Positions 25,542-34,989 of a stretch of 64,000 nucleotides of DNA are shown in pieces. The notes below the pieces were generated by a model. The model had not been told where the DNA came from and ran no database searches. It saw only the letters and a program-made list of their open reading frames with translations. A program made the translations under genes and the position numbers. Source of the stretch: Bradyrhizobium sp. CCBAU 53351 (GTDB lineage Bacteria; Pseudomonadota; Alphaproteobacteria; Rhizobiales; Xanthobacteraceae); contig NZ_CP030059.1 of the NCBI RefSeq assembly GCF_015291745.1, positions 248,001-312,000 of the forward strand, given 5' to 3'. Numbering within the stretch: the first letter of the stretch is position 1; every line of letters starts with the position of its first letter.

Positions 25542-27134
25542 TCAGTGGCGGAAGTGCCGCGTCCCCGTGAACACCATGGCGATGCCGTGCTCGTCGGCGG
25601 CCTTGATCACCTCGTCGTCGCGCATCGAGCCGCCGGGCTGCACCACGGCGGTGGCGCCGGCTTCGATGCAGGCGAGCATGCCGTCGGCGAACGGGAAGAA
25701 CGCATCCGAGGCCACCACCGAACCCTTGGTGAGCGGCTCGGGAAGCTTCAGCTCGTTCGCCGCGTCCTGCGCCTTGCGCGCCGCGATCCGCGCTGAGTCT
25801 ACCCGGCTCATCTGGCCAGCGCCGATGCCGACGGTGGCGAGATCCTTGGCGTAGATGATGGTGTTGGACTTGACGTGTTTTGCCACCCGGAACGCGAATT
25901 TGAGGTCGCGCATTTCGGCCTCTGTCGGCGCACGCTTGGTCACGACCTTGAAGGTCATGTCGTCAACCACGGCGTTGTCGCGGCTCTGCACGAGCAGGCC
26001 GCCGGCAACCGTCTTGGCGGTGAGGCCGGGCGCGCGCGGGTCGGGCAGGCTGCCGGCGAGCAAGAGGCGCAGGTTCTTCTTGCCGCCGATGATGGCGATC
26101 GCCTCCTCGGTGGCGTCGGGCGCGATGATCACCTCGGTGAAGATCTTGGTGATCTCGCGTGCGGTGTCGGCGTCGAGCGCGCGGTTCATCGCGATGATGC
26201 CGCCGAAGGCCGAGGTGGAATCGCAGGCCAGCGCCTTGCGATAGGCCTCGACGAGGTTCGCGCCTTCCGCGACGCCGCAGGGATTGGCGTGCTTGACGAT
26301 GACGCAGGCCGCGGTGCGCTTGGTGTCGAACTCGCCGATGCATTCATAGGCGGCATCGGTATCGTTGATGTTGTTGTAGGAGAGCTCCTTGCCCTGGAGC
26401 TGCCGCGCGGTCGAGACGCCCGGGCGCTTGTCCGGCGTCGCGTAGAACGAAGCGGTCTGATGCGGGTTCTCGCCGTAGCGCAGCGACTGGATCAGCCTGC
26501 CGCCGAAGGCGCGGAAGTCGGGCGCGTCGATCTCGATCTGCCGGTTGAACCAGTTCGAGATCGCGGCGTCATAGGCGCCGGTGCGCGCATAGGCCTTTGC
26601 GGCAAGCCGCCGGCGCAGCTTCAGCGTGGTCGCGCCCTTGTTGGCGGCAAGCTCGTCGAGCACGGCCTTGTAGTCCTCGGCTTCCACCACGACGGCGACG
26701 TCGTCATGGTTCTTGGCGGCGGCGCGGATCATCGCGGGGCCGCCGATGTCGATATTCTCGATGCAATCCTCGAAGCCCGCGCCTTTGTCGACGGTCGCCT
26801 CGAACGGATAGAGGTTGACGACGAGCAGGTCGATCGGCGCGATGCCGTGCGCCTTCATCGCCTCCGCATGCTCCTTGTTGTCGCGGATCGCGAGCAGCCC
26901 GCCGTGGACCTTCGGATGCAGCGTCTTGACGCGGCCGTCCATCATCTCGGGGAAGCCGGTGAGGTCGGAGACGTCCTTCACTGCGAGGCCGGCCGCGGCG
27001 ATCGCTTTCGCGGTGCCGCCGGTCGAGACCAGCTCGACACCATGCGCGGCCAGCGCTCTGGCGAAATCGATCAGGCCGGTCTTGTCGGAGACGGAGAGCA
27101 GAGCGCGGGTGACGCGGCGGGGGTGGTCAGTCAT
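25542..27134 (-). CDS. purH: Bifunctional PurH: AICAR formyltransferase / IMP cyclohydrolase
   Basis: The 530-residue enzyme performs the last two steps of purine synthesis: AICAR plus 10-formyl-THF to FAICAR, then ring closure to IMP. The N-terminal MGS-like cyclohydrolase domain is seen in [35 protein letters not shown] and [26 protein letters not shown]; the transformylase domain has [16 protein letters not shown] and the catalytic [12 protein letters not shown]. The C-terminal [30 protein letters not shown] is the usual end. The ATG at 27134 is chosen over a TTG at 27140. Placement after the heparinase-like and rsmB genes is the common Rhizobiales order. Confidence 0.97.
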   Translation of the reverse strand: MTDHPRRVTRALLSVSDKTGLIDFARALAAHGVELVSTGGTAKAIAAAGLAVKDVSDLTGFPEMMDGRVKTLHPKVHGGLLAIRDNKEHAEAMKAHGIAPIDLLVVNLYPFEATVDKGAGFEDCIENIDIGGPAMIRAAAKNHDDVAVVVEAEDYKAVLDELAANKGATTLKLRRRLAAKAYARTGAYDAAISNWFNRQIEIDAPDFRAFGGRLIQSLRYGENPHQTASFYATPDKRPGVSTARQLQGKELSYNNINDTDAAYECIGEFDTKRTAACVIVKHANPCGVAEGANLVEAYRKALACDSTSAFGGIIAMNRALDADTAREITKIFTEVIIAPDATEEAIAIIGGKKNLRLLLAGSLPDPRAPGLTAKTVAGGLLVQSRDNAVVDDMTFKVVTKRAPTEAEMRDLKFAFRVAKHVKSNTIIYAKDLATVGIGAGQMSRVDSARIAARKAQDAANELKLPEPLTKGSVVASDAFFPFADGMLACIEAGATAVVQPGGSMRDDEVIKAADEHGIAMVFTGTRHFRH

Positions 27135-27299
27135 GAGCAAGATCCTCTGTTCAGGGAGTGTCTATGCCCAGGCGCGCGGCAGATATGTGTCGCGCTTCCC
27201 GATGGTGCTCCATCCAAGGTCGCCAGTCGCGCGAGCGAGGGCTCGATAGCAGCTTTTGGCCCTCTTCTCAACGGCTAGATCACGCCGAATCGCGGCTGT

Positions 27300-29057
27300 T
27301 TACAGCGGCAATTCCGGCTCCCGCCGCGCGTTACGGCGGGCATTGGTCACCGCCGGCGAGGCCGTGGAACGCACGAAGCTCCAGCGGATCGAGGGCGCCT
27401 GGCGTGCATCCTGCCGGATCACGATCTGCGCGGTGCGGCGCGGGCCGTCATTGCCGGCCAGGAACACGCTGTCCTCGAGGTCGACCTTGTCGTCCAATGC
27501 TTCGAAGGTCCAGACGTCGCGGTTCGGCAGCACCAGCATGACGCCGCGGGCATCCGACAACCGGCTCGCCTTCACGGCCGGATGCAGATGGAAGCGCAGC
27601 GCGAAATCGGCATCCGCGCCCTTGAAGCGTCCACCCTGCGGCGGCGACAGCGTGTCCTCGCCATCGATGCGCGCGCCGTCATTGGCGATCATCAGCACGC
27701 GGCGATGGATCGCGCCGAACTTGGAGATATAGCCGTCATGCGAGGCCGTGAGCAGCGTGCCGTTCTGCACGATCTCGCGGTAGCTCTCGACCTCAACGGG
27801 CCCGCTGGTGACGGGCGAGCCGTGCAGGAGCCGCTTCATCGCCGACATCTCGACGAACTGACAGGACGAGGTGTCGTGATAGGTCAGCGTCGAATGCGCC
27901 GCCGTGCTGCGTGCGAACGGCCGCCAATTGTCGCGGCCCGTGGTCGGCATGCCGCAATTGGTGACGATGCGGCTGATGCCGGAGGACAGCTCGAACGACA
28001 GGCAGCCGGCATGGGCATCGTGACTGACGCCGGCCGGCGGCGGCGGCCCCGTGTCGATGATCACGGTGGTCTGGCCGGCGTCGAGGCGCTGGAAGCCGGT
28101 ATGCGGCATGTTCGCCATCGGCGCGCCGTGGGTGTCGTCATAGGCGAGCAGCGTGGCGAGCAGATCCGAGGATGTCGCGCTCATGCCGTTGAACAGCGCG
28201 AAATTGCCGTCGCCGTGCCGGAAGAAGCGCAGCATCGGCATCATGCGGTCGATCGCGTTGAGCAGCGCCGGCGGCGGCGCGATATTGCGCGCGGCGAAGG
28301 TCTGCCGCAGCGGCAAGAGGTCGATCAGGAGCTCGATCAGCGCGCCGGGGTTGCGGGAGATGTGTCCGCCATCGGGCAGGATCTGCCGCTGCAATTCGTC
28401 CGACAGCTTTTTCGATGCGCTGCGGATGTGGCGCGCCTGGTTGGCAAGGCACAGCGCCGCATAGCACAGCGCGATCAGCACCTGCAGCTTCGGCACCCCA
28501 TCCGGAATGTCGACCATGGCGAAGCGCAGGAAGCGGATCTCGCGTGCGAGGGCACGCAGGTAACGGCGGTAGAATTTGTTGTCGGTCTCGTTCAGCACCA
28601 GCGGCGCCTGCGACAGCAGCGAGATCACGCGCCTCGCCAGCACGTCGGCGCGGCGCGCGACGGGGCGGCGCTTGTTGGCGGGGTTGGCGATCCAGTCCTC
28701 GATCAGGGCGCGCGCATTCGCGCGTGTCAGCGCGGTGTCGGCGGCGCGCAAATGGCGCAGCCAGCCGAAGCCGAGCAGCGCGACCTCCCAGTCCTCCGAC
28801 GGCGGCTCGAGATCGAAGATCGAGCGGCCGTGGCAATTGACGATCTTGCCGGCGAAGACGAAGCGGCCGGCATAGATTTCGGCGGCGCGGGTCGCATCCG
28901 CGGTGCGCAGATCGTGCGGCGCGATGATCAGGCGGTCGGTGCGGCCGGGCCAGACCCGCGACAGCGCAACGGAACCGCCGCTCGCGCGCGCGAGCATGTT
29001 CCGCGCGAAGCGGTTCATGACGAGCGTCGAGATACGTCTGCGTTGAGCGACCGACAC
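27300..29057 (-). CDS. Heparinase II/III family protein
   Basis: The 585-residue protein has an N-terminal helical (alpha/alpha toroid) half, with FWLRHL-like FGWLRHLRAAD and an YFRRYLRALAREIRFLR stretch, and a C-terminal heparinase II/III beta-sandwich half (GFQRLDAGQTTVIIDTG, AGCLSFELSSG, STLTYHDTSSCQF, LHPAVKASRL). The family cleaves acidic polysaccharides by elimination, but the alphaproteobacterial version next to rsmB and purH has no proved substrate and no signal peptide is evident here. I chose a GTG at 29057 with AAGG upstream; a TTG at 29108 is an alternative. Confidence 0.88.
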   Translation of the reverse strand: MSVAQRRRISTLVMNRFARNMLARASGGSVALSRVWPGRTDRLIIAPHDLRTADATRAAEIYAGRFVFAGKIVNCHGRSIFDLEPPSEDWEVALLGFGWLRHLRAADTALTRANARALIEDWIANPANKRRPVARRADVLARRVISLLSQAPLVLNETDNKFYRRYLRALAREIRFLRFAMVDIPDGVPKLQVLIALCYAALCLANQARHIRSASKKLSDELQRQILPDGGHISRNPGALIELLIDLLPLRQTFAARNIAPPPALLNAIDRMMPMLRFFRHGDGNFALFNGMSATSSDLLATLLAYDDTHGAPMANMPHTGFQRLDAGQTTVIIDTGPPPPAGVSHDAHAGCLSFELSSGISRIVTNCGMPTTGRDNWRPFARSTAAHSTLTYHDTSSCQFVEMSAMKRLLHGSPVTSGPVEVESYREIVQNGTLLTASHDGYISKFGAIHRRVLMIANDGARIDGEDTLSPPQGGRFKGADADFALRFHLHPAVKASRLSDARGVMLVLPNRDVWTFEALDDKVDLEDSVFLAGNDGPRRTAQIVIRQDARQAPSIRWSFVRSTASPAVTNARRNARREPELPL

Positions 29058-29176
29058 GCCTTGCCTTGAAGGGGGAGAGGGATTCCGACGAATCCCTATT
29101 AATCCCAAAATCGGACGCCTGACACCACCTTGAACGTGTGCGAATCAGCGCCGTGGTCGCAAAATCCAGTGCAAAA

Positions 29177-30523
29177 TCAGGATTTAACGAGCCGGGCCGC
29201 GAAAAATCCGTCGAGACCGCCGAGCTTGGGATCGGCGTTCGGCAGATGGCTGGGCAGGGTGCGCAGATCGCCCTCCGGCGTGAGGATTTCGTCCAGGCCC
29301 GCGACCTCCGACGCCGTGATCGGGACGCGGCGAAGCGCAGGCTCGGCCGCCAGCAGCGTTGCCACGGCCTGCTCGCCCTCTTCGGGTTCCAGCGAGCATG
29401 TGCAGTAGATCAGCGTCCCGCCCGGCTTGAGCAGCGACACCGATTTTCGCAGCAGTTTTTGCTGGAGCGCGGTCAGGGCGGCGATGTCGGATTCCTGCCG
29501 CAGCCAGGCCACGTCCGGATGGCGGCGGATCGTGCCGGTCGAGGTGCAGGGCGCATCGATCAGGATACCGTCGAAGCCCTCGGCGGGACCGGCCCATTCG
29601 ACGGCGTCAGCGACGACGGTCTCGGCCTGGAGCGACAGCCGCGCCAGGTTTTCGCGCAGTCGCGCCACCCGGGCCGGCGAGCGGTCGATCGCCGTGACAT
29701 GCGCGCCTGCCAGCGCCAGTTGCGCGGTCTTGCCGCCGGGGGCGGCGCAGAGATCCGCGATGGACTTGCCCTTGACGTCGCCGAACAGCCGGGCCGGCAG
29801 CGCGGCGGCGGCGTCCTGCACCCACCATTGTCCCTCGGCGAAGCCTGGCAGCATGGTCACCGCGCCGTGCAGCAGCATCCGCACCGTCCCGGTCGGCAGC
29901 GTCTCGCCGTGCAGGCGGCTCGCCCATTGCGCGGGATCCGACTTCACGGTGAGATCGAGCGAGGGCTCGTGGCCGAGCGCCAGCGCCATCTCGCGCGCGG
30001 TCGCCTCGCCATAATGCGCGCTCCAGCGCGCGAGCAACCACGGCGGTAGGTCGAGCGATTGCGTGGCGACCTCCTCGACCAGCGCCTTGCCCTCGCGCGC
30101 GCAGCGGCGCAGCACGGCGTTGACGAGGCCGGCATAGCGCGCGGCGCGCCGGTCGGATTGCACAAGGCGAACGGAGAGGTCGACGGCCGCGTGATCCGGC
30201 ACGTCCATCCAGAGGATCTGCGCCGCACCGATCAGCAGCGCGCTCTGTGCGCGCGGCGCTTCGGAGGGAATGCCCTTGTCGAGCAGGCGCGACAGCACGT
30301 GGCCGAGCGTGCCGAGCCGGCGCAGCACGGTGGCGACCAGACGCCGCATCAGCGCGCGGTCGCGGTCGGCCAGCGTCTTCAGTCCGGGATGGGCGCCGCC
30401 GCCGTCGAGCTGATCGTCGAGCGTGCGGTGCTTGTGCAGCACGCCGTCGACGATATCGGCGGCGATCCGACGTGCCGCAAGGCCTGGCACTTCGGACGGA
30501 GGGGCAAAACGTTGAGATGGCAT
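29177..30523 (-). CDS. rsmB: RsmB-like 16S rRNA (cytosine-C5) methyltransferase
   Basis: The 448-residue product has an N-terminal NusB-like RNA-binding domain (residues about 15-140) and a C-terminal SAM methyltransferase domain. Visible are the SAM loop DLCAAPGGKTAQLAL, the motif IV IDAPCTSTGTIRRHPDV with a conserved Cys, and motif VI IYCTCSLEPEEGE with the second catalytic Cys. Both cysteines of the m5C mechanism are intact. RsmB methylates C967 of 16S rRNA; alphaproteobacterial homologues are assigned by similarity. The ATG at 30523 removes a 29-residue upstream stretch that has no family match. Confidence 0.93.
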   Translation of the reverse strand: MPSQRFAPPSEVPGLAARRIAADIVDGVLHKHRTLDDQLDGGGAHPGLKTLADRDRALMRRLVATVLRRLGTLGHVLSRLLDKGIPSEAPRAQSALLIGAAQILWMDVPDHAAVDLSVRLVQSDRRAARYAGLVNAVLRRCAREGKALVEEVATQSLDLPPWLLARWSAHYGEATAREMALALGHEPSLDLTVKSDPAQWASRLHGETLPTGTVRMLLHGAVTMLPGFAEGQWWVQDAAAALPARLFGDVKGKSIADLCAAPGGKTAQLALAGAHVTAIDRSPARVARLRENLARLSLQAETVVADAVEWAGPAEGFDGILIDAPCTSTGTIRRHPDVAWLRQESDIAALTALQQKLLRKSVSLLKPGGTLIYCTCSLEPEEGEQAVATLLAAEPALRRVPITASEVAGLDEILTPEGDLRTLPSHLPNADPKLGGLDGFFAARLVKS

Positions 30524-30712
30524 GCGGAAGCAAGGTTCTGAGCGAGCGGCAGTTCCGCCGCAATGGGCGCATGCCTTGAGAAAGCGATCTCTGGCACGCG
30601 AATATGCCAAATGTAAGAATCCCTTCCGGCTTTTTCAGCCCTCCGGGCCTGATTTCAGGAATGCGTTATTGCCCGTCGCAATGGGGCGCGTCCTGCGCTA
30701 GAAGACCGGACG

Positions 30713-30916
30713 ATGAGTGACCAGCCTCCCGTCCCCGATCGCAAGCAGCTGTCGCCGGCCGCCCAGCGCGCGCTGGCCGAAGCCGAGGCACGCCGGCAGG
30801 CTGCCGCCGCGGAGGCCAACGGCGAGGCCAAGGCGAAGGAGCTGCAGGGACCGAAGGGACCCGAGCCGACCCGCTACGGCGACTGGGAGCGCAAGGGCAT
30901 CGCCTCCGACTTCTGA
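30713..30916 (+). CDS. DUF1674 / SDHAF4-like succinate dehydrogenase assembly factor
   Basis: The 67-residue protein ends in GPKGPEPTRYGDWERKGIASDF, the diagnostic DUF1674 tail. The eukaryotic member SDHAF4 (yeast Sdh8) binds flavinylated SdhA and protects it before complex II is assembled, and the bacterial protein is presumed to do the same. The N-terminal half is a charged, Ala-rich helix of low complexity. The only sensible start is the ATG at 30713. It is convergent with cysNC, 39 bases away. Confidence 0.9.
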   Translation: MSDQPPVPDRKQLSPAAQRALAEAEARRQAAAAEANGEAKAKELQGPKGPEPTRYGDWERKGIASDF

Positions 30917-30955
30917 GCCGTTGCCGATCCCGCCGATCGTGCCTGCCTCCGGACG

Positions 30956-32851
30956 CTACAGATAGTGATTGTCGCGGAGGTAACGGATGATGCGATCGCA
31001 GGCCGCGTCGGTCGACAGCTCCGAGGTGTCGATGGTGATCTCCGGCGCTTGCGGCCTCTCATAGGGATCGTCGATGCCGGTGAACGCCGGTATCTCGCCT
31101 GCCCGTGCCTTGCGATAGAGTCCCTTGGGATCGCGGCGTTCGCATTCGGCGAGCGGGGTCGCTACGTGGATCTCGATGAATTCGCCCGCCTCGACCCGCT
31201 GGCGTGCCAGCTCGCGCTCGCTGCGGAACGGCGAGATCAGCGCGACCAGCGCGATCATGCCGGCGTCGACGAACAGCGCGGCGATCTCCGCGGCACGCCG
31301 GACGTTCTCCGCCCTGTCCGCGCTGGAGAAGCCGAGATCGCGGTTGATGCCGTGGCGAAGGTTGTCGCCGTCGAGCAGCGCGGCGTGGCGGCCGAGCTCG
31401 GCAAGCCTGCGGTCGACGAGATCGGCGATCGTCGATTTGCCGGCACCGCTCAGCCCCGTGAACCAGAGCACGCAGGGCCGTTGCTGCTTCAGCCGCGCCC
31501 GCACCGATTTGTCCACGGCCAGCCGCTGCCAATGAATGTTGGTGGCGCGGCGGAGCGAAAGGTCGATCATTCCCGCGGCGGCCGTGCGGTGGCTGATCGG
31601 ATCGATGAGAATGAAGCTGCCCATGTCGCGGTTGTCGCGATAGGCCTCGAACACCAATGGACGGTCGAGGTTGAGATGGGCGTAGCCGATCTCGTTGGCA
31701 CCGAGCGTCTCGGCGCTTTCCTGCGCCATGGTGTCGATGGCGATGCGGTGCTTGAGCGTCGTGATCACCGCTCCGGTCGAGGCCGCGCCGCATTTCAGCA
31801 AATAGCGCCGGCCCGCGACCATGGCCTCGTCGTCGAACCAGACGAGATGGGCGGCCAACTGGTCCGAGACCTGCGGCGCGGCTCCCGCCGTCAGCACGTC
31901 GCCGCGGCTGACGTCGATCTCGTCGGCCAATGTGAGCGTGACCGATTCGCCCGCCGCCGCGCGCTCGCGCTCGCCACCAGGCGTGAGAATGTGCGCGACG
32001 CGCGTCTGACGGCCCGAGGGCTGCACCGCGACCGTCTCGCCGGTCGCAATCGTTCCGCTGGCGATCCGCCCGCAGAAGCCGCGGAATTCGGCGTTCGGCC
32101 GGTTGACCCATTGCACCGGCAGCCGGAACGGCTGCTGCGAGACCGCGCCGGAGACGTCAACCGATTCCAGATAGGCCGTGACGGTCGGGCCGCTGTACCA
32201 GGGCATCCGCGCGCTCGGCGCGACGATGTTGTCGCCGTCGGGCGCGACGATCGGAATGCACTGGACCTGCGAGATTCCGAGCTGTCCGGCCATGGTGAGA
32301 TATTCGGCGGTGATGGCCGCAAAGCGATCCCCGTCGAATCCGATCAGGTCCATCTTGTTCACGGCGAGCACGACGTGACGGATACCCAGCAGCGACAGGA
32401 TGTGGCTATGGCGCCGCGTCTGCGTGATCACGCCCTTGCGGGCGTCGACCAGCACCACGGCGAGCTCGGCGTTGGATGCACCGGTGGCCATGTTGCGCGT
32501 GTACTGCGCATGGCCTGGCGTGTCGGCGACGATGAAGCGGCGCAGCTTGGTGGCAAAGAAGCGGTAGGCCACGTCGATGGTGATGCCCTGCTCGCGTTCG
32601 GCCTGCAAGCCGTCGACCAGCAGCGCGAAATCGAGATCGCCGCCGGTGGTGCCGACGGTCTTGCTCTCGGACGCCAGCGCGTCGAGCTGGTCGTCGAGCA
32701 GTGTCTTCGAATCGTAGAGCAGTCGGCCGACCAGCGTGCTCTTGCCGTCGTCGACGCTGCCGCAAGTGACGAAACGCAGCGTCGGGCGGTCGTCCTGATC
32801 CAGCCGCGGCGCACCGGAGGCGGCGATCGTGGGGGCCTCGTGATAGGACAT
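30956..32851 (-). CDS. cysN: Bifunctional sulfate adenylyltransferase subunit 1 / APS kinase (CysNC, NodQ-like)
   Basis: The 631-residue fusion has an EF-Tu-like GTPase domain (GSVDDGKST at 31-39, DTPGH at 110-114, NKMD at 165-168), two beta-barrel domains, and a C-terminal APS kinase (GLSGAGKST at 466-474, LDGDNLRHGINRDLGFS, FTGIDDPYE). CysN drives APS formation with CysD by GTP hydrolysis, and the kinase part makes PAPS. All GTPase and kinase motifs are intact. The ATG shares one base with the cysD stop (TGATG). With the sulfotransferase upstream, the operon makes PAPS and has a ready consumer. No cysH, cysI or cysG lies nearby. Confidence 0.96.
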   Translation of the reverse strand: MSYHEAPTIAASGAPRLDQDDRPTLRFVTCGSVDDGKSTLVGRLLYDSKTLLDDQLDALASESKTVGTTGGDLDFALLVDGLQAEREQGITIDVAYRFFATKLRRFIVADTPGHAQYTRNMATGASNAELAVVLVDARKGVITQTRRHSHILSLLGIRHVVLAVNKMDLIGFDGDRFAAITAEYLTMAGQLGISQVQCIPIVAPDGDNIVAPSARMPWYSGPTVTAYLESVDVSGAVSQQPFRLPVQWVNRPNAEFRGFCGRIASGTIATGETVAVQPSGRQTRVAHILTPGGERERAAAGESVTLTLADEIDVSRGDVLTAGAAPQVSDQLAAHLVWFDDEAMVAGRRYLLKCGAASTGAVITTLKHRIAIDTMAQESAETLGANEIGYAHLNLDRPLVFEAYRDNRDMGSFILIDPISHRTAAAGMIDLSLRRATNIHWQRLAVDKSVRARLKQQRPCVLWFTGLSGAGKSTIADLVDRRLAELGRHAALLDGDNLRHGINRDLGFSSADRAENVRRAAEIAALFVDAGMIALVALISPFRSERELARQRVEAGEFIEIHVATPLAECERRDPKGLYRKARAGEIPAFTGIDDPYERPQAPEITIDTSELSTDAACDRIIRYLRDNHYL

Positions 32852-33822
32852 CAGAAATAGCCTTCCGCTTTCTTGCGCTCCATCGATGCCGGGCTGTCCC
32901 GGTCGATCATGCGTCCTTGCCGCTCGGAGGTGCGTGAGGCCGTCATCTCCCGCACGATCTCGGGCAGGGTTGCCGCCGTCGAGATCGTGGCACCGCTGAG
33001 CGGATAGCAGCCCAGGGTCCGAAACCGGACCGAGCGCCATTGCGGCTGTTCGCCTGCAAGCAGCGGCATCCGTTCGTCGTCCACCATGATCAACGCGCCG
33101 TCGCGCTCGACCACCGGACGCGAGGCCGCCAGATAGAGCGGAACGATCGGGATGTCTTCGAGCAGGATGTAGTCCCAGACGTCGAGCTCGGTCCAGTTCG
33201 ACAGCGGAAACACCCGCATGCTCTCGCCGGGCGCAAGCATCGTGTTGTACAGGCTCCACAGCTCGGGCCGCTGGTTCTTCGGATCCCAGCGATGCGCCGC
33301 GCTCCGGTGCGAGAACACGCGCTCCTTGGCGCGCGACTTCTCCTCGTCGCGCCGTGCGCCCCCGATCGCGGCGTCGAAGCCGTGAAAGTCGAGCGCCTGC
33401 CGCAACGCCTGCGTCTTCATGACGTCGGTGTAGCGGGCCGAGCCGTGGGTGAAGGGGTCGATCCCCTCCCGCAATCCGTCGTTGTTGGTATGGACGATCA
33501 GATCGACGCCGAGCTCGCGCGCGCGGCGGTCGCGGAACGCGATCATCTCGCGAAACTTCCAGGTCGTGTCGACGTGCAGCAGCGGAAACGGCGGCTTGCC
33601 GGGATGAAACGCCTTCATCGCCAGATGCAGCAGCACCGACGAGTCCTTGCCGATGGAATACAGCATGACCGGCTTGCGGAACTCGGCCGCTGTCTCCCGG
33701 AGGATATGGATGCTCTCCGCCTCCAGGCGGCGGAGATGGCTGGCAGCGTGACGCTGCTCGCCGCCCGTTCTTTCAGCGAAGGCGGGTTCGGCGGTCGTGG
33801 GGCACTCCAGCATGCTGATCAC
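32851..33822 (-). CDS. cysD: Sulfate adenylyltransferase subunit 2 (CysD)
   Basis: The 323-residue protein is a PAPS reductase-like adenylyltransferase: the PP-loop [17 protein letters not shown] lies near residue 56, and [30 protein letters not shown] and the C-terminal [21 protein letters not shown] are family hallmarks. With CysN it makes APS from sulfate and ATP. The start overlaps the sulfotransferase stop as GTGA (GTG at 33822, with GAGG close upstream); ATG at 33813 is an alternative that lacks a well-placed ribosome site. Tight coupling on both sides shows that the three genes are one operon. Confidence 0.95.
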   Translation of the reverse strand: MISMLECPTTAEPAFAERTGGEQRHAASHLRRLEAESIHILRETAAEFRKPVMLYSIGKDSSVLLHLAMKAFHPGKPPFPLLHVDTTWKFREMIAFRDRRARELGVDLIVHTNNDGLREGIDPFTHGSARYTDVMKTQALRQALDFHGFDAAIGGARRDEEKSRAKERVFSHRSAAHRWDPKNQRPELWSLYNTMLAPGESMRVFPLSNWTELDVWDYILLEDIPIVPLYLAASRPVVERDGALIMVDDERMPLLAGEQPQWRSVRFRTLGCYPLSGATISTAATLPEIVREMTASRTSERQGRMIDRDSPASMERKKAEGYF

Positions 33823-34835
33823 GCGGCCTCAGCGAACCAGTCGCCGAACAGGTCCGCGGAGATTGCGGCATTGAGGCCGAGATCGCGAACGCATGCCGCG
33901 ACCGAGGCTCGATAGGCGTCATTGACGCCGCAGCGCTCCAGAATTTCCAGCTGGGCTTCGCTCACCGAGGCCGTCGCGCGGCGCTGATAGCGATAGGCGC
34001 TGTCGGACGTGTGCAGATTGGGCACCTTGTAGATCGTCGCTTCGCTCGGAAAGATGACGCGTGCGTTGTTCGCTTGAACGTCCCCCGGTTCCCGCCATGA
34101 CGTCACGGCATGCTCGGTGAAGCTGCTCGAAAGGCCGAGGCGATCGAACAAGACGCGCACCGAGGATAGAGCCTCCTTGCTCACCTCGTAGACGTAGTGG
34201 GTGACGGGAACGCCCTGTTGCCGGGCGTAGCTTGCGACGCGGGCCGCGCTGAGCGCGGCGACGACGTAGTGCCGCAGCAACGTATCTGCGGGCGCGCGCG
34301 AGATCAGCTTCTCGAGCCATGACGCCAGCGAACTCGCAGGCTCACGATCGAGCATGATGAGATGCAGGCGGTGCCGCGGATAGCCCGCGTCGATCAGGAG
34401 CTGCAACGGATTGAAAAAGCTCTCGGCGAGCACGTAGGGCCCGATCGTTTCCTTGCTGAAGATGTGCGGCTCGTCGGTCGCCGAGGGGATGACCCAGGGC
34501 GTCAGCGGACGGCCGACCAGCGCCTCGCGCAGGATCGCTTTCAGCGGTTGATAATATGAGGGCATGCCGGTCATGCCGAACAGATTGCTGAGAGCAGTCG
34601 ATCCGACCCTGGCCTTGCCGCATGCGAAATAGAGCATCGGAAAGTCTTGCGCGGAGCGATGCTGGAAATGTCCGGCGAGGCAGTCCGTCACTTCGCGCAT
34701 CAACGTCGCGAGGGTGACGGTTCTGGTCTGGAATTCGCCCACTGGCGACAACGGCATGGTGTCGAGGGAATGATGCTGCTGCCGAACGAGATCGGCCATT
34801 CGTTCGAGCGAATCGGCTGTTGCGTCGATGTTCAT
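33819..34835 (-). CDS. Sulfotransferase-family protein
   Basis: The 338-residue protein has the sulfotransferase 5'-phosphosulfate loop, seen as [18 protein letters not shown] at residues 70-87, and a likely 3'-phosphate motif [12 protein letters not shown] at 162-173. The helical middle and C-terminal regions show no named domain. It is expected to move sulfate from PAPS to a carbohydrate, lipid or small molecule in the cytoplasm. It opens the cysD-cysNC operon and overlaps cysD by four bases, so PAPS production and use are coupled. The acceptor is unknown; a Nod-factor or cell-surface glycan, or a lipid, are possibilities. A perfect palindrome lies 28 bases before the ATG. Confidence 0.85.
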   Translation of the reverse strand: MNIDATADSLERMADLVRQQHHSLDTMPLSPVGEFQTRTVTLATLMREVTDCLAGHFQHRSAQDFPMLYFACGKARVGSTALSNLFGMTGMPSYYQPLKAILREALVGRPLTPWVIPSATDEPHIFSKETIGPYVLAESFFNPLQLLIDAGYPRHRLHLIMLDREPASSLASWLEKLISRAPADTLLRHYVVAALSAARVASYARQQGVPVTHYVYEVSKEALSSVRVLFDRLGLSSSFTEHAVTSWREPGDVQANNARVIFPSEATIYKVPNLHTSDSAYRYQRRATASVSEAQLEILERCGVNDAYRASVAACVRDLGLNAAISADLFGDWFAEAA

Positions 34836-34862
34836 GTTGGGGGACCCACACGGCTGGGAGTT

Positions 34863-34882
34863 CCACGAGCAATTGCTCGTGG
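34863..34882. promoter_or_regulatory. Perfect 20-bp palindrome before the sulfation operon
   Basis: CCACGAGCAATTGCTCGTGG is identical to its reverse complement. It is 28 bases upstream of the sulfotransferase ATG and 108 bases past the chemotaxis gene stop. There is no T run on either side, so an operator is likelier than a terminator. The cognate regulator is not known and none is encoded nearby. Confidence 0.7.
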
Positions 34883-34989
34883 GTTCTTATCCAACCTACA
34901 GTTGCTGACGGTGCCTAACAATTCCGGGCAATCCCGGAGGCGCGATCTCTATGCGACGAGCATCGGAGATATGTTGCCGCTTTGCGGAT

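Noticed and set aside
27300..34835. Heparinase-like gene plus sulfotransferase and PAPS genes as one sulfated-glycan system
   Set aside because: The heparinase-like gene belongs to the conserved rsmB-purH neighbourhood, is not co-transcribed with the sulfation operon, and has no evident signal peptide; nearness alone is weak evidence.
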